DNA of 64,000 bases from Corynebacterium sp. (GCF_030532195.1 NZ_JAUNLP010000004.1:1-64000), one strand, 5' to 3'. Positions 29,903-41,246 are shown, counted from the first letter of the stretch. Notes: generated by a model not told the origin, from the sequence alone. A program made the numbers and translations.

Positions 29903-31588
29903 ATGACGACCACAATGGCCGATACACAGCAGGGAAAACGGCAGGCAGAAAATCATGGGTCGTCATCAAAGCTGGGTGACGACTATCCACTCCGGTTTGC
30001 ACCGAGGCATTACCGAACGTGGACACCGGCGGCAGTCGCGGGCTCTGCCCTAGGTGGCATGGCCTACCTAGCTGACTTTTCTATCGGTGCCGGAATTGGC
30101 ATCGCACACGGAACAACAAATGCAATTGGTGGCATCCTGATTGCCGCCGTGTTGATCTTCGTCTCCAGCGCGCCACTGGCGATCTACGCTGCAAAGTTCA
30201 ACCTGGATTTGGATCTCATCACCCGCGGCTCCGGCTTCGGGTACTACGGTTCCGTTATTACCAACGTCATCTTCGCCAGCTTCACGTTCATCTTCTTCGC
30301 CACCGAAGGTGCAATCATGGCCCAAGGTCTCAGGCTCGGGCTAGGTGTGCCGCTGTGGTTGGGGTACTTGGTCAGCGTGCTCATCATCATCCCAGTGGTG
30401 GTGTTTGGCATGAAGACACTGCAAAAAATGCAAACGCTTACCAATCCGCTCTGGTTAGTGATGATGGTGCTACCGCTGGTCTATCTCGTCGTAAAGCACC
30501 CTGATTCGATTGATAATTTTCTGTCCTATCAGGGGCAATCCGATGGCCCTAGTTTTGCGGCGATGATGGCTTCAGTTGGTGTGTGTTTGGCGCTGGCGGC
30601 GCAGATTGCAGAGGATATTGACTACATTCGTTTCATGCCTCCGAAGACCGGTGAAAATGCGAAGTCGTGGTGGGCGTCAGTTGTTTTGGCAGGGCCAGGC
30701 TGGGTAATTTTCGGTGCGACGAAGCAGATACTCGGAGTCTTCCTAGCTGTCTACATGCTGGCCACGGTGGGCGGAAGTGCGACGGAAGCGGTGGAGCCAG
30801 TTCATCAGTTCATGACGGTGTATCGCGAAATGGTGCCAACTTGGTTGGCAGTCGCGCTGGCGGTCGTACTGGTGGTGATGAGTCAGATTAAGATCAACGC
30901 CACCAATGCCTACTCCGGCTCGCTGGCGTGGACGAACGCCTATACGCGTGTGGCAAAGACTTATCCGGGGCGCGTAATTTTCGTCTTCGTCAACCTTGGT
31001 ATTTCGCTTGCGCTTATGGAGTTTGACATGTTCTCCATGCTCAACGCCGTTCTGGGCTTCTACTCAAACCTTGCAATTGCGTGGATTTTCACAGTGGCGA
31101 CAGATATTGCCATTAATAAATGGGTGCTGAAGATTTCGCCGATTTACCCGGACTACCGCCGCGGTATGATTCATGACTTCAACCCCGTCGGCATTACCTC
31201 GCTGACGGCCTCGGCGGTAATCTCGATTGCAATGTACTTCGGTGCATTCGGGGAAAACCTTGCTCCGTATTCGGCGTTGGCCGCAGCAGTCATTGCTTTC
31301 GTCGTCACGCCTGAGGTGGCTATTCTTACTCGCGGTCGTTACTACAGGCGCCGCTATGACGACGGCATCGAGGTGCCGCTCTTTGATGAGCACGGTAATC
31401 CCTCGGCTGAGGCCTTCACCTGTGTTGTTACTGGTGAGTCGGTTGAGCGCCCGGATGTCATCCGCTCGGCGGAGCTGGCTGAGGATGGCTCGACGCAATA
31501 TATCTCCTCACTCGCGCTGACAATGGACCGTGAAGGCCGGCATGTCATGCCCGCGCAGTCCCGCTCGCAGCGAGTGAAACGTATGTGA
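29903..31588 (+). CDS. NCS1-family nucleobase/cation permease
   Basis: The 561-residue protein has a cytoplasmic N-terminus of about 45 residues, about twelve membrane helices starting at AAVAGSALGGMAYLADFSIG, and a cytoplasmic C-terminal extension of about 95 residues. The core matches purine/cytosine permeases of the NCS1 family (cation symport of nucleobases, allantoin, hydantoin or vitamins), but the substrate cannot be told. AGGGG lies six bases before the ATG. The hydrophilic tail is longer than in most family members. Confidence 0.82.
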   Translation: MTTTMADTQQGKRQAENHGSSSKLGDDYPLRFAPRHYRTWTPAAVAGSALGGMAYLADFSIGAGIGIAHGTTNAIGGILIAAVLIFVSSAPLAIYAAKFNLDLDLITRGSGFGYYGSVITNVIFASFTFIFFATEGAIMAQGLRLGLGVPLWLGYLVSVLIIIPVVVFGMKTLQKMQTLTNPLWLVMMVLPLVYLVVKHPDSIDNFLSYQGQSDGPSFAAMMASVGVCLALAAQIAEDIDYIRFMPPKTGENAKSWWASVVLAGPGWVIFGATKQILGVFLAVYMLATVGGSATEAVEPVHQFMTVYREMVPTWLAVALAVVLVVMSQIKINATNAYSGSLAWTNAYTRVAKTYPGRVIFVFVNLGISLALMEFDMFSMLNAVLGFYSNLAIAWIFTVATDIAINKWVLKISPIYPDYRRGMIHDFNPVGITSLTASAVISIAMYFGAFGENLAPYSALAAAVIAFVVTPEVAILTRGRYYRRRYDDGIEVPLFDEHGNPSAEAFTCVVTGESVERPDVIRSAELAEDGSTQYISSLALTMDREGRHVMPAQSRSQRVKRM

Positions 31589-31988
31589 CGCCAGTGGTGG
31601 GAGAGACGGCGCGGTGAGGCGCGCCGTGCTTTTCGACGAAAATTTGCGTGCGAACCTAGATTGTTACGAAAGTGGCCAAAATTTTTACGCTGTTACCAGG
31701 GTGTTTGGAGTAAAGCCCCTGCTCGCGTACTGTTATACAACGATCCCAGAAAAGAATTGGGAACTTGAGACATTACCCAGTAGGCCAGCGAGAGCGGCTG
31801 ACTGGGTTTCGCACGTTCAAAATCCCTCCGCTTTTCCCGCGTTTGACCGATGGGCTCACCACTGGATGAGTAATAACTTTTCCTGTGAAGCGTTCTATAG
31901 GAGCGTTCACATGGAAGGTGGTTACTCCGCTGCGGTTGGCATCGGGCGCGAGATTCTCTAGCGGCGAGAAATAGAAGAAAGAGGCTTC
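31589..31988 (+). other. Intergenic region with the rpsL promoter
   Basis: This 400-bp gap lies between the NCS1 gene and rpsL. TTGGAG (31705-31710) and TACTGT (31728-31733), 17 bases apart, are the best promoter, giving a leader of about 250 bases. A 115-codon frame at 31614 is not supported. No terminator with a T-run was found for the permease gene. Confidence 0.45.
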
Positions 31989-32360
31989 ATGCCCACTATT
32001 CAGCAGCTGGTCCGCAAGGGCCGCCATGACAAGAAGGCAAAGGTTGCAACCGCAGCTCTGAAGGGTTCCCCTCAGCGCCGCGGCGTTTGCACCCGCGTGT
32101 ACACCACCACCCCGAAGAAGCCGAACTCGGCTCTTCGTAAGGTTGCCCGTGTGCGTCTGACTTCCGGCATGGAAGTTTCCGCATACATTCCGGGTGAGGG
32201 CCACAACCTGCAGGAGCACTCCATGGTGCTCGTGCGCGGTGGTCGTGTGAAGGACCTCCCGGGTGTCCGCTACAAGATCGTCCGTGGTTCCCTCGACACC
32301 CAGGGTGTCAAGGACCGCAAGCAGGCTCGTTCCCGCTACGGCGCAAAGAAGGAGAAGTAA
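31989..32360 (+). CDS. rpsL: 30S ribosomal protein S12
   Basis: S12 sits at the decoding centre. The 123-residue product has [16 protein letters not shown] and [16 protein letters not shown]. The lysines whose change gives streptomycin resistance are unchanged in both. AAGAAAGAGG precedes the ATG. rpsG follows after three bases. Confidence 0.98.
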   Translation: MPTIQQLVRKGRHDKKAKVATAALKGSPQRRGVCTRVYTTTPKKPNSALRKVARVRLTSGMEVSAYIPGEGHNLQEHSMVLVRGGRVKDLPGVRYKIVRGSLDTQGVKDRKQARSRYGAKKEK

Positions 32361-32363
32361 ACC

Positions 32364-32834
32364 ATGCCACGTAAGGGCCCAGTTCAGAAGCGTCCTGTCG
32401 TCAATGACCCGGTCTACGGCTCCCCGCTGGTGTCGCAGCTGATCAACAAGGTTCTCATCGACGGTAAGAAGTCGACCGCTGAGCGCATCGTCTACGGTGC
32501 ACTCAAGATGTGCGAAGAGAAGACCGGCACCGACCCGGTGCTGACTCTCAAGCGCGCAATCGAGAACGTCAAGCCGGCACTCGAGGTTCGTTCCCGCCGT
32601 GTCGGTGGCGCCACCTACCAGGTTCCGGTCGAGGTTCGTCCGGGCCGCGGTACCACCCTGGCACTGCGCTGGCTGCTGATGTTCTCCCGTCAGCGTCGTG
32701 AGAACACCATGACCGAGCGTCTCGCAAACGAGATTCTCGATGCATCCAACGGCCTGGGTGCATCCGTGAAGCGTCGCGAGGACACTCACAAGATGGCGGA
32801 AGCAAACCGCGCATTCGCTCACTACCGCTGGTAA
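32364..32834 (+). CDS. rpsG: 30S ribosomal protein S7
   Basis: S7 starts assembly of the 30S head. The 156-residue product has the usual [10 protein letters not shown] start, [20 protein letters not shown] and the C-terminal [14 protein letters not shown]. It is in an operon with rpsL, three bases downstream. Confidence 0.98.
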   Translation: MPRKGPVQKRPVVNDPVYGSPLVSQLINKVLIDGKKSTAERIVYGALKMCEEKTGTDPVLTLKRAIENVKPALEVRSRRVGGATYQVPVEVRPGRGTTLALRWLLMFSRQRRENTMTERLANEILDASNGLGASVKRREDTHKMAEANRAFAHYRW

Positions 32835-32975
32835 TCGCTTGTCGACGGGGGCCGCGGATGGTCACCGTCGTCAACGTACCGCCGGTATGTCATCGGCGCG
32901 CGTCGGTCGCGGTCCACAGATCTGTTACGGGTCACGTAAATTAAGGGCCAGCCCGGCGCTAACACCCGATATCTT

Positions 32976-32990
32976 GCGTAAAATTTACGC
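32976..32990. promoter_or_regulatory. Palindrome GCGTAAAATTTACGC before fusA
   Basis: A perfect 7+1+7 inverted repeat lies about 24 bases upstream of the fusA -35 region in the 302-bp rpsG-fusA gap. Its position suits a regulator site. It has no T-run and is not a terminator. Confidence 0.5.
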
Positions 32991-33013
32991 CAAGGGTGTA
33001 CGTCATGGCGCGA

Positions 33014-33041
33014 CTTAACGCCAAGACGGTGGCATTATAGA
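33014..33041 (+). promoter_or_regulatory. Probable fusA promoter
   Basis: CTTAAC (33014-33019) and TATAGA (33036-33041) are 16 bases apart. The leader would be about 90 bases. Confidence 0.35.
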
Positions 33042-33136
33042 TAAAGCAAACCCGACCGACGGCGGAATAGAAGGTCAATCGCAATCCCGCGATTGAATCT
33101 CGCCGCCAAACCGATTTGAAACGAGTGGGGAATCAA

Positions 33137-35269
33137 GTGGCTGAAGGTGCACTTCCCGTTAAGAAGGACCTCCACAAGGTCCGCAACATCGGCATCATGG
33201 CGCACATCGATGCTGGTAAGACGACTACGACCGAGCGCATCCTGTACTACACGGGTATCAACCGCAAGGTTGGCGAGACTCACGATGGTGGCGCTACCAC
33301 CGACTGGATGGAGCAGGAGAAGGAGCGCGGTATTACCATTACCTCCGCTGCTGTGACCTGTTTCTGGAACGACAACCAGATCAACATCATCGATACCCCG
33401 GGTCACGTCGACTTCACCGTTGAGGTTGAGCGTTCCCTGCGTGTTCTCGACGGTGCCGTCGCAGTCTTCGACGGTAAGGAGGGTGTCGAGCCGCAGTCCG
33501 AGCAGGTTTGGCGTCAGGCTCAGAAGTACGATGTCCCGCGTATTTGCTTCGTCAACAAGATGGACAAGCTGGGCGCTAACTTCGAGTACACCGTTGGCAC
33601 CATCGTTGACCGCCTGGGTGCAAAGCCATTGGTTATGCAGCTGCCGATCGGCGCTGAGGATGACTTTGATGGCGTTGTCGACCTGCTGGAAATGAAGGCT
33701 CTGGTCTGGCCGGGCAAGGTCGAGATTGGCACCCCGCCGCAGGTTCAGGAGATTCCGGCTGAGCTGGCTGACAAGGCAGCTGAGTACCGTGAGAAGCTCA
33801 TTGAGACCGTCGCTGAGTCCGACGAAGCGCTCATGGACAAGTACTTCGGTGGCGAAGAGCTGACCATGGACGAGATCAAGGGTGCCATCCGCAAGATGGT
33901 TATCAACTCCGAGATCTACCCGGTCTACTGTGGTTCTGCCTACAAGAACAAGGGCATTGAGCCACTGCTCGATGCTGTTATTGACTTCCTGCCGACCCCG
34001 CTGGACATCGGCGAGGTTCACGGTCACCAGATGGGTGACGAGGAAGTCGAGATGGTTCGTAAGCCGTCCAAGGATGAGCCGTTCTCCGCTCTCGCATTCA
34101 AGATCGCTGCTCACCCGTTCTTCGGTAAGCTGACCTTCGTCCGCGTTTACTCCGGTCGTGTGGAGCCGGGCCAGCAGGTCCTGAACTCCACCAAGGACAA
34201 GAAGGAGCGCATCGGTAAGCTGTTCCAGATGCACGCCAACAAGGAGAACCCTGTTGACGAGGCAGTGGCTGGTAACATCTACGCATTCATCGGTCTGAAG
34301 GACACCACCACCGGTGACACCCTGTGTGCACAGGACGCCCCGGTTGTGCTTGAGTCCATGAGCTTCCCGGATCCGGTTATCTCCGTTGCTATCGAGCCGA
34401 AGTCCAAGGCTGACCAGGAGAAGCTGGGTACCGCAATTCAGCGTCTGGCTGAAGAGGACCCGACCTTCACCGTCCACCTGGATGAGGAAACCGGCCAGAC
34501 CGTCATCGGCGGTATGGGCGAGCTCCACCTCGACGTCCTGGTTGACCGCATGAAGCGCGAGTTCAAGGTCGAAGCAAATATTGGTAACCCGCAGGTTGCC
34601 TACCGCGAGACCATCCGCAAGCCGGTCGAGAAGTTCGAGTACACCCACAAGAAGCAGACCGGTGGTTCGGGTCAGTTCGCCCGCGTCATCATTGCTCTTG
34701 AGCCGTACAGCCCGTCTGCTGACGAGGTTGAAGAGGGCGAGTCCACCACTTACAAGTTCGTCAACGAGGTCACCGGTGGCCGCGTTCCGAAGGAATACAT
34801 CCCGTCCGTCGACGCTGGTATTCAGGACGCAATGCAGTACGGTACCGTCGCTGGCTACCCGCTGGTGAACATCAAGGCAACCCTGCTTGATGGTGCTTAC
34901 CACGAGGTTGACTCCTCCGAAATGGCCTTCAAGATTGCTGGTCAGCAGGCTCTGAAGGAAGCTGTCCAGAAGGCAAAGCCGGTCCTGCTCGAGCCGATGA
35001 TGGCCGTTGAGGTCATTACTCCGGAAGAGTACATGGGTGAGGTCATCGGTGACATCAACTCTCGCCGTGGCCAGGTCAACTCCATGGAAGACCGCACCGG
35101 TGTCAAGGCTGTCAAGGCTCTGGTTCCGCTGTCCGAGATGTTCGGTTACGTTGGCGACCTGCGTTCCAAGACTCAGGGCCGTGCAAACTACACCATGATC
35201 TTCGACTCCTACGCTGAGGTTCCGTCCTCCGTGGCTGAAGAGATTATCGCTGCTCGTACCGGCGCTTAA
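33137..35269 (+). CDS. fusA: Elongation factor G
   Basis: EF-G is the GTPase that drives translocation. The 710-residue product has the P-loop [14 protein letters not shown] (about 20-33), [17 protein letters not shown] and domains II to V in order. The GTG at 33137 ([11 protein letters not shown]) is chosen over an in-frame codon at 33116 because family alignment begins here and a GGGG-rich sequence precedes it. It has its own promoter downstream of rpsG. Confidence 0.97.
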   Translation: MAEGALPVKKDLHKVRNIGIMAHIDAGKTTTTERILYYTGINRKVGETHDGGATTDWMEQEKERGITITSAAVTCFWNDNQINIIDTPGHVDFTVEVERSLRVLDGAVAVFDGKEGVEPQSEQVWRQAQKYDVPRICFVNKMDKLGANFEYTVGTIVDRLGAKPLVMQLPIGAEDDFDGVVDLLEMKALVWPGKVEIGTPPQVQEIPAELADKAAEYREKLIETVAESDEALMDKYFGGEELTMDEIKGAIRKMVINSEIYPVYCGSAYKNKGIEPLLDAVIDFLPTPLDIGEVHGHQMGDEEVEMVRKPSKDEPFSALAFKIAAHPFFGKLTFVRVYSGRVEPGQQVLNSTKDKKERIGKLFQMHANKENPVDEAVAGNIYAFIGLKDTTTGDTLCAQDAPVVLESMSFPDPVISVAIEPKSKADQEKLGTAIQRLAEEDPTFTVHLDEETGQTVIGGMGELHLDVLVDRMKREFKVEANIGNPQVAYRETIRKPVEKFEYTHKKQTGGSGQFARVIIALEPYSPSADEVEEGESTTYKFVNEVTGGRVPKEYIPSVDAGIQDAMQYGTVAGYPLVNIKATLLDGAYHEVDSSEMAFKIAGQQALKEAVQKAKPVLLEPMMAVEVITPEEYMGEVIGDINSRRGQVNSMEDRTGVKAVKALVPLSEMFGYVGDLRSKTQGRANYTMIFDSYAEVPSSVAEEIIAARTGA

Positions 35270-35734
35270 TAACCGCTTAACGACGCGGCAACCGGGCGAG
35301 GAGGTGCCCTCTAGGCGCTGCCTCGCCCGCCGATGCATACTGCATTGCGCAGTGAATACCCCAGTAGCTTGAGCTGTGCTAGAGCTTCGGCATTAGCACA
35401 GCAAAGCCATCGGGGGTAACTGCTCGCAATTTATATCGTCCGCCATTGCTGAATTGTTGTTCAGCGAAGCGCTATATACGCAGGTAGAAGACGATATGAG
35501 TTGCTGGCCGTTACCCACCCTTGACTAGGGGGTTGGTCTGGTTTGGAAAACTCCAGTATCCTGCCCTAGTATCGAGTAACTGGCACAGTGAAAGAACAGT
35601 GCTCTCTTGCGCGCGCGCTGCTTTTGGCCATAGGCAAACAGCTGATTGGCTAACGCGGAGCGAAGGCGAATAGAGTGCCCACAAAATTGTGGCTGCGAGA
35701 GTCGTGGCCACCTAGACCTCCAGGAGGACTAAAA
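35270..35734 (+). other. fusA-tuf intergenic region with tuf promoter
   Basis: A GGGCGAGG/CCTCGCCC hairpin (35294-35328) follows fusA but lacks a T-run. A near copy of the 12-mer repeat (35274-35285, one mismatch) overlaps this region. The tuf promoter is probably TTGGAA (35543-35548) with TAGTAT (35567-35572), 18 bases apart; TTGGTC with TATCCT (35533-35562) is an alternative. The leader would be about 155 bases. Confidence 0.45.
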
Positions 35735-36925
35735 GTGGCAAAGGCGAAGTTCGAGCGTACGAAGCCGCACGTCAACATCGGTACCATTGGTCACGTTGAC
35801 CACGGTAAGACCACCACCACCGCCGCTATCACCAAGGTTCTGGCTGACAAGTACCCGGAACTGAACGAGTCGTTCGCTTACGATGCCATCGATAAGGCAC
35901 CGGAAGAGAAGGAACGTGGCATTACCATCAACGTTTCCCACGTTGAGTACCAGACGGAGAAGCGCCACTACGCTCACGTCGATGCCCCGGGCCACGCCGA
36001 CTACATCAAGAACATGATCACTGGTGCTGCTCAGATGGACGGCGCAATCCTGGTTGTTGCTGCTACTGATGGCCCGATGCCGCAGACTCGCGAGCACGTT
36101 CTGCTGGCTCGCCAGGTCGGCGTTCCGTACATCCTCGTTGCTCTGAACAAGTGCGACATGGTCGACGACGAAGAGATCATCGAGCTCGTCGAGATGGAGG
36201 TCCGCGAGCTTCTGGCTGAGCAGGACTACGACGAGGAAGCTCCGATTGTTCACATCTCCGCTCTGAAGGCTCTTGAGGGCGAAGAGAAGTGGGTCAACTC
36301 CATCCTCGAGCTGATGGACGCCTGCGACGAGAACATCCCGGATCCGGTCCGCGAGACCGACAAGCCGTTCCTGATGCCGATTGAGGACATCTTCACCATT
36401 ACCGGTCGCGGCACCGTTGCTACCGGTCGTGTTGAGCGCGGTACCCTGAACGTTAACGACGAGGTCGAGATTCTGGGCATCAAGGAGAAGTCCCAGAAGA
36501 CCACCGTTACCGGTATCGAGATGTTCCGTAAGCTGCTGGATTCCGCTGAGGCTGGCGACAACTGCGGTCTGCTGCTGCGCGGTATCAAGCGTGAGGACAT
36601 CGAGCGCGGTCAGATCGTTGCTAAGCCGGGCGCTTACACCCCGCACACCGAGTTCGAGGGCTCCGTCTACATCCTGTCCAAGGATGAGGGCGGCCGTCAC
36701 ACCCCGTTCTTCAACAACTACCGTCCGCAGTTCTACTTCCGCACCACCGACGTTACCGGTGTTGTGACCCTGCCGGAGGGTACCGAGATGGTCATGCCGG
36801 GCGACAACGTTGACATGGCTGTCAAGCTGATCCAGCCGGTCGCTATGGACGAGGGCCTGCGCTTCGCTATCCGCGAGGGTGGCCGCACCGTCGGCGCTGG
36901 CCGCGTCACCAAGATCGTTAAGTAA
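35735..36925 (+). CDS. tuf: Elongation factor Tu
   Basis: EF-Tu delivers aminoacyl-tRNA to the ribosome. The 396-residue product has [40 protein letters not shown] and the C-terminal barrel ending [14 protein letters not shown]. The GTG start at 35735 has AGGAGG at good distance; the frame continues upstream without homology. It is the only tuf in this window. Confidence 0.98.
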   Translation: MAKAKFERTKPHVNIGTIGHVDHGKTTTTAAITKVLADKYPELNESFAYDAIDKAPEEKERGITINVSHVEYQTEKRHYAHVDAPGHADYIKNMITGAAQMDGAILVVAATDGPMPQTREHVLLARQVGVPYILVALNKCDMVDDEEIIELVEMEVRELLAEQDYDEEAPIVHISALKALEGEEKWVNSILELMDACDENIPDPVRETDKPFLMPIEDIFTITGRGTVATGRVERGTLNVNDEVEILGIKEKSQKTTVTGIEMFRKLLDSAEAGDNCGLLLRGIKREDIERGQIVAKPGAYTPHTEFEGSVYILSKDEGGRHTPFFNNYRPQFYFRTTDVTGVVTLPEGTEMVMPGDNVDMAVKLIQPVAMDEGLRFAIREGGRTVGAGRVTKIVK

Positions 36926-36970
36926 GAGAGTTTTCCCACGGTAGGGAATAGCCTCTTATAGGTCATAAGA

Positions 36971-37004
36971 ATCCCGACCCCGCTCATGCGGAGTCGGGAT
37001 TTTT
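36971..37004 (+). terminator. Intrinsic terminator after tuf
   Basis: ATCCCGAC and GTCGGGAT with inner CCGC/GCGG pairing, followed by TTTTTG. Confidence 0.92.
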
Positions 37005-37764
37005 GTATTCTCAGAACTTTGTAGTAATTCGGCGCTTTGCGCAATCGAATTATTAGCCTCTCGGGTTGTCGGGCTGATTGTGCTCGCAGAGGGGGAGCCA
37101 CACACCAAGTGGGCGCTTGGTAAATGCCGTCGCTGTGTTTTAGTCATTCGTGGGCGGTGGGGGACGGGGGTTATCGTTTAGATGAACTACATCTAACTCC
37201 TGGGGGAGCGGTTCTCCTGGACATCGTAAAGCATAGGTATACACAACTTTTGTGATGTGGCTATCACTTTGGGGGAGCGACTTTACATTTATGTGGTTGA
37301 CGTGTTTAAATACGGAGGTTGCTTTAACAAAGGCGTTTGAAGCCAGTTGTTGTACGAGGCCCAGTGGGAACCGGTACGAAATTGGTTGGGCGTCGATGGT
37401 AAGGCGAGCATGACCACGTAAGGAAGTGAAGTTCCCAATCGTGCCTCACGGAAAAATCGGGCGACACGCCCGACCGCGGGGGTCGGAGGTGGCATGGCAA
37501 ATAAACAGCGGCAGTAGGTGAATTCAAGGGCCCCACGAGGGGGACTTGTTCTCCACTGGGATTTGAGTGTAAAGGCGTTATGCGTCCGCTCGGGTCATGG
37601 CCAATGTGAGTTTGCCATGGCTATCGAAGATGCAATCGCTTTGAAGTAATGCACAACCCAGTTTTAGTTTCTGGCGCTGGCCATAGTTAACCGACGGCGT
37701 CGAGAAACATTGACAGGGTCGACGCCCCTTTGATTGGGGCGCGCCGACCGAGGAGAGGACAAGC
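37005..37764 (+). promoter_or_regulatory. Long rpsJ (S10 operon) upstream region
   Basis: About 760 bp between the tuf terminator and rpsJ hold no credible gene. Seen here: TGGGGGAGCG at 37201 and GGGGGAGCG again near 37271; an inverted repeat GTGAT-N6-ATCAC (37252-37267); a perfect TCGGGCG/CGCCCGA hairpin (37457-37473); a probable promoter TTGAAG-N18-TAGTTT (37641-37670); and a hairpin GGTCG..CGCCCC/GGGGCG..CGACC (37717-37749) right before the rpsJ ribosome-binding site. The last may be a leader control element. Confidence 0.5.
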
Positions 37765-38070
37765 GTGGCCGGACAGAAGATCCGCATCAGGCTCAAGGCC
37801 TACGACCACGAGGCTATCGACGCTTCTGCGCGAAAGATCGTGGAGACCGTTACCCGTACGGGTGCACGCGTCGTTGGCCCAGTGCCGTTGCCAACCGAAA
37901 AGAACGTTTACTGTGTCATCCGTTCGCCGCACAAGTACAAGGACTCGCGCGAGCACTTCGAGATGCGCACTCACAAGCGTCTGATCGACATTCTCGATCC
38001 AACGCCGAAGACTGTTGATGCGCTCATGCGCATTGACCTTCCGGCAAGTGTCGATGTGAACATTCAGTGA
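37765..38070 (+). CDS. rpsJ: 30S ribosomal protein S10
   Basis: S10 is part of the 30S head and, as NusE, takes part in transcription antitermination. The 101-residue product has [19 protein letters not shown] and [21 protein letters not shown]. The GTG start has GAGGAGAGG upstream. It begins the S10 operon, which runs without a break to rpsQ. Confidence 0.98.
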   Translation: MAGQKIRIRLKAYDHEAIDASARKIVETVTRTGARVVGPVPLPTEKNVYCVIRSPHKYKDSREHFEMRTHKRLIDILDPTPKTVDALMRIDLPASVDVNIQ

Positions 38071-38101
38071 TCCTGGACTTTTGGTAGCGGAGACAAGATA
38101 A

Positions 38102-38758
38102 ATGAGTGAAAACGAGATCAAGGGCATCCTGGGCACGAAGCTCGGTATGACTCAGATCTTCGACGAGGATAACCGCGTTGTTCCGGTTACCGTCGTTGAG
38201 GCTGGGCCGTGCGTTGTGACTCAGGTGCGCACTAAGGAAACCGACGGCTACGACGCCGTCCAGATCGCATTCGGCGAAATTGACCCGCGCAAGGTCAACA
38301 AGCCGCAGGCCGGCCACTTCAAGAAGGCCGGCGTGACCCCGCGTCGTCACAGCGTTGAGATTCGCACCCCGGACGCTTCCTCTTACGAGGTTGGCCAGAC
38401 CGTTGGTGTCGACATCTTCGGCGATATCGAGTACGTCGACGTCACTGGCACCACCAAGGGCCACGGCTTCGCCGGTGGTATGAAGCGCCACGGCTTTGCT
38501 GGTCAGGGCGCTGCTCACGGTAACCAGGCCGCTCACCGCCGCGTCGGTGGCATTGGCGCCTGCGCCACCCCTGGACGTATTTTCAAGGGCAAGCGCATGG
38601 CAGGCCGTATGGGTAACGACCGGGTCACAACCCAGAACCTGAAGATCCAGAAGGTTGACGCTGACGCGAACCTGCTGCTCATAAAGGGCGCAGTTCCGGG
38701 TGCACGCGGCGGCCTGCTGGTTGTTAAGACTGCCACGAAGGGTGGTGCTCACGCATGA
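38102..38758 (+). CDS. rplC: 50S ribosomal protein L3
   Basis: L3 helps start 50S assembly near the peptidyl-transferase centre. The 218-residue product has [14 protein letters not shown] and the loop segment [19 protein letters not shown]. Its TGA stop overlaps the rplD ATG by four bases, implying translational coupling. Confidence 0.98.
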   Translation: MSENEIKGILGTKLGMTQIFDEDNRVVPVTVVEAGPCVVTQVRTKETDGYDAVQIAFGEIDPRKVNKPQAGHFKKAGVTPRRHSVEIRTPDASSYEVGQTVGVDIFGDIEYVDVTGTTKGHGFAGGMKRHGFAGQGAAHGNQAAHRRVGGIGACATPGRIFKGKRMAGRMGNDRVTTQNLKIQKVDADANLLLIKGAVPGARGGLLVVKTATKGGAHA

Positions 38759-39402
38759 CCAACCTCAAGCTAGACGTACACACCGCTGACGGCGGCGTGA
38801 ACGGTTCGGTTGAGCTTCCTGCTTCCGTGTTCGACGCGGAGGTGTCCATCGCCCTGATGCACCAGGTTGTTGTCGCACAGCGTGCAGCAGCTCGCCAGGG
38901 TACTCACAAGGTCAAGACTCGCGGCGAGGTTCGCGGTGGTGGCCGTAAGCCATGGCGCCAGAAGGGCACCGGTCGCGCTCGTCAGGGCTCGATTCGCGCT
39001 CCTCACTGGACCGGCGGTGGCATTGTCCACGGTCCGGTGCCGCGTGACTACTCTCAGCGCACCCCGAAGAAGATGGTTGCAGCTGCTCTGCGCGGCGCAC
39101 TGTCTGACCGTGCTCGCCACGACCGTATCCACGTTGTCGAGGAACTGGTCCCGGGCCAGACCCCGTCCACCAAGGCTGCACGCTCCTTCGTTGAGCGTCT
39201 GACCGAGCGCCGCAGCGTTCTCGTCGTTCTGCCGCGCGAGGATGTTAACTCGTGGAAGTCCGTCCGCAACCTGCCGGGCGTGCACATCCTTCCACAGGAC
39301 CAGCTGAACACCTACGACGTTCTGAAGGCCGATGACGTCATCTTCGCCGTCCAGGCTCTGAATGACTTCATCGCTCGTACTGCCGGTAAGGAGGAGAAGT
39401 AA
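38755..39402 (+). CDS. rplD: 50S ribosomal protein L4
   Basis: L4 lines the exit tunnel and in some bacteria autoregulates the S10 operon. The 215-residue product has the tunnel loop [19 protein letters not shown]. It overlaps rplC by four bases and rplW by one. Confidence 0.97.
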   Translation: MTNLKLDVHTADGGVNGSVELPASVFDAEVSIALMHQVVVAQRAAARQGTHKVKTRGEVRGGGRKPWRQKGTGRARQGSIRAPHWTGGGIVHGPVPRDYSQRTPKKMVAAALRGALSDRARHDRIHVVEELVPGQTPSTKAARSFVERLTERRSVLVVLPREDVNSWKSVRNLPGVHILPQDQLNTYDVLKADDVIFAVQALNDFIARTAGKEEK

Positions 39403-39707
39403 TGGCTACCATCGCAGATCCCCGCGACGTAATCGTTGCACCGGTTGTGTCTGAGAAGTCCTACGGACTCATGGAGCAGGGCGTTTACACGTTCCTGGTT
39501 CACCCTGACGCTAACAAGACCCAGATCAAGATCGCGGTCCAGGAGATTTTCGGTGTCAAGGTCGCTTCCGTCAACACCCTCAACCGTGAGGGCAAGCGCA
39601 AGCGTTCCCGCACCGGCTACGGCAAGCGCAAGAACACCAAGCGCGCCTACGTGACTCTCGCGGCCGGCAGCGATCCCATCGACATCTTCGGCGGTTCGGC
39701 AGCGTAG
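39402..39707 (+). CDS. rplW: 50S ribosomal protein L23
   Basis: L23 sits at the tunnel exit and docks trigger factor and SRP. The 101-residue product has [19 protein letters not shown] and the basic loop [20 protein letters not shown]. Its start codon shares one base with the rplD stop. Confidence 0.97.
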   Translation: MATIADPRDVIVAPVVSEKSYGLMEQGVYTFLVHPDANKTQIKIAVQEIFGVKVASVNTLNREGKRKRSRTGYGKRKNTKRAYVTLAAGSDPIDIFGGSAA

Positions 39708-39744
39708 CCGCTAGCCGACGAGGAAGTTAAGGAAGAGCAAAAGT

Positions 39745-40587
39745 ATGGCTATTCGTAAGTACAAGCCGACTACGCCGGGTCGCCGCCAGAGCTCCGTCTC
39801 CGAGTTCAGCGAGGTTACTCGCTCGACTCCTGAGAAGTCTCTGCTGCGCCCGCTGTCGAAGACTGGTGGCCGTAACGTTCACGGTCACATCACCACTCGC
39901 CACAAGGGTGGCGGGCACAAGCGCCAGTACCGTGTCATCGACTTCCGTCGTAATGACAAGGACGGCATTCCGGCAAAGGTCGCTCACATCGAGTACGACC
40001 CGAACCGCACCGCTAACATCGCTCTGCTGCACTACGCAGACGGTGAGAAGCGCTACATCATCGCCCCGAAGAACCTGAAGCAGGGTGCCATCGTTGAGTC
40101 CGGCCCGAACGCCGACATCAAGGTTGGTAACAACTTGCCGCTGCGCAACATCCCGACCGGTACCACCATTCACTGCGTGGAACTGAAGCCGGGCGCTGGT
40201 GCCAAGATGGCTCGTTCTGCTGGTGCTTCGATCCAGCTGCTGGGTAAGGAAGGCAAGTACGCAGTTTTGCGTATGCCGTCTTCTGAGATCCGCCGTGTCG
40301 ACGCACGTTGCCGTGCATCCATCGGTGAGGTCGGCAACCAGGACCAGATCAACATCCGTTGGGGTAAGGCTGGTCGTATGCGTTGGAAGGGCTGGCGCCC
40401 GACCGTCCGCGGTGTTGTCATGAACCCGGTTGACCACCCGCACGGTGGTGGTGAGGGTAAGACCTCCGGTGGTCGCCACCCGGTTTCCCCGTGGGGCCAG
40501 AAGGAAGGCCGCACCCGTAAGCCGAACCGTCCGTCCGATCCGTTGATCGTTCGCCGCCGTCGTACCAACAAGAATAAGAAGCGCTAA
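39745..40587 (+). CDS. rplB: 50S ribosomal protein L2
   Basis: L2 is needed for subunit joining and peptidyl-transferase activity. The 280-residue product has [20 protein letters not shown] and the conserved [14 protein letters not shown] near residues 226-239. The ribosome-binding site is GGAAGAG. Part of the S10 operon. Confidence 0.98.
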   Translation: MAIRKYKPTTPGRRQSSVSEFSEVTRSTPEKSLLRPLSKTGGRNVHGHITTRHKGGGHKRQYRVIDFRRNDKDGIPAKVAHIEYDPNRTANIALLHYADGEKRYIIAPKNLKQGAIVESGPNADIKVGNNLPLRNIPTGTTIHCVELKPGAGAKMARSAGASIQLLGKEGKYAVLRMPSSEIRRVDARCRASIGEVGNQDQINIRWGKAGRMRWKGWRPTVRGVVMNPVDHPHGGGEGKTSGGRHPVSPWGQKEGRTRKPNRPSDPLIVRRRRTNKNKKR

Positions 40588-40601
40588 GGAGGGAACTGAG
40601 A

Positions 40602-40880
40602 ATGCCACGCAGCCTTAAGAAGGGCCCGTTCGTCGATGAGCACCTCCTCGCGAAGGTCGATGCACAGAACGAGAAGGGCACCAAGCAGGTCATCAAGACC
40701 TGGTCTCGCCGCTCCACGATTCTCCCCGATTTCATCGGCCACACCTTCGCCGTTCACGACGGTCGCAAGCACGTGCCGGTTTTCGTGGATGACTCTATGG
40801 TCGGCCACAAGCTGGGCGAATTCGCCCCGACCAAGACCTTTAAGGGTCACGTCAAGGATGACAAGAAGGGACGTCGATAA
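40602..40880 (+). CDS. rpsS: 30S ribosomal protein S19
   Basis: S19 contacts S13 in the 30S head. The 92-residue product has [35 protein letters not shown] and [21 protein letters not shown] precedes its ATG, 14 bases after rplB. Confidence 0.98.
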   Translation: MPRSLKKGPFVDEHLLAKVDAQNEKGTKQVIKTWSRRSTILPDFIGHTFAVHDGRKHVPVFVDDSMVGHKLGEFAPTKTFKGHVKDDKKGRR

Positions 40881-40883
40881 GCC

Positions 40884-41246
40884 ATGAGCAACGACATTAC
40901 TTCTGCACGCGCAACTGCGCGCTTCGTCCGCGTCACCCCGATGAAGGCACGTCGCGTCCTGGACACCGTTCGCGGTAAGTCCGTCGACGAGGCGCTGAAC
41001 ATCCTGGAGTACGCTCCGCAGGGTGCTGCTGAGCCGGTCGCAAAGGTTGTTGCTTCTGCAGCTGCAAACGCTGAGAACAACTTCGGCCTGGACCGTCGTA
41101 CTCTGGTCATCTCCGAGGCTTTCGCCAACGAGGGACCGACCATGAAGCGCTTCCGCCCGCGTGCGCAGGGCCGTGCTTTCCACGTCCGCAAGCGCACCAG
41201 CCACATCACCGTGGTCGTCGAGAGCCAGAAGGAAGGTGACCGATAG
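40884..41246 (+). CDS. rplV: 50S ribosomal protein L22
   Basis: L22 reaches into the exit tunnel, where changes cause macrolide resistance. The 120-residue product has [20 protein letters not shown] and the tunnel hairpin [15 protein letters not shown]. No deletion in the loop is apparent. Its stop shares one base with the rpsC start. Confidence 0.97.
   Translation: MSNDITSARATARFVRVTPMKARRVLDTVRGKSVDEALNILEYAPQGAAEPVAKVVASAAANAENNFGLDRRTLVISEAFANEGPTMKRFRPRAQGRAFHVRKRTSHITVVVESQKEGDR

Noticed and set aside
31614-31961. 115-codon frame between the NCS1 gene and rpsL
   Set aside because: It spans the rpsL promoter region, has no recognised similarity and an unconvincing start signal.
37222-37233. 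CATCGTAAAGCA in the rpsJ upstream region as a copy of the 12-mer
   Set aside because: It has two mismatches, so it is only a weak relative.
37251-37268. GlxR/CRP-type site (TGTGA...TCACT)
   Set aside because: The half-sites are eight bases apart, not the six of TGTGA-N6-TCACA, so it is listed only as an inverted repeat.
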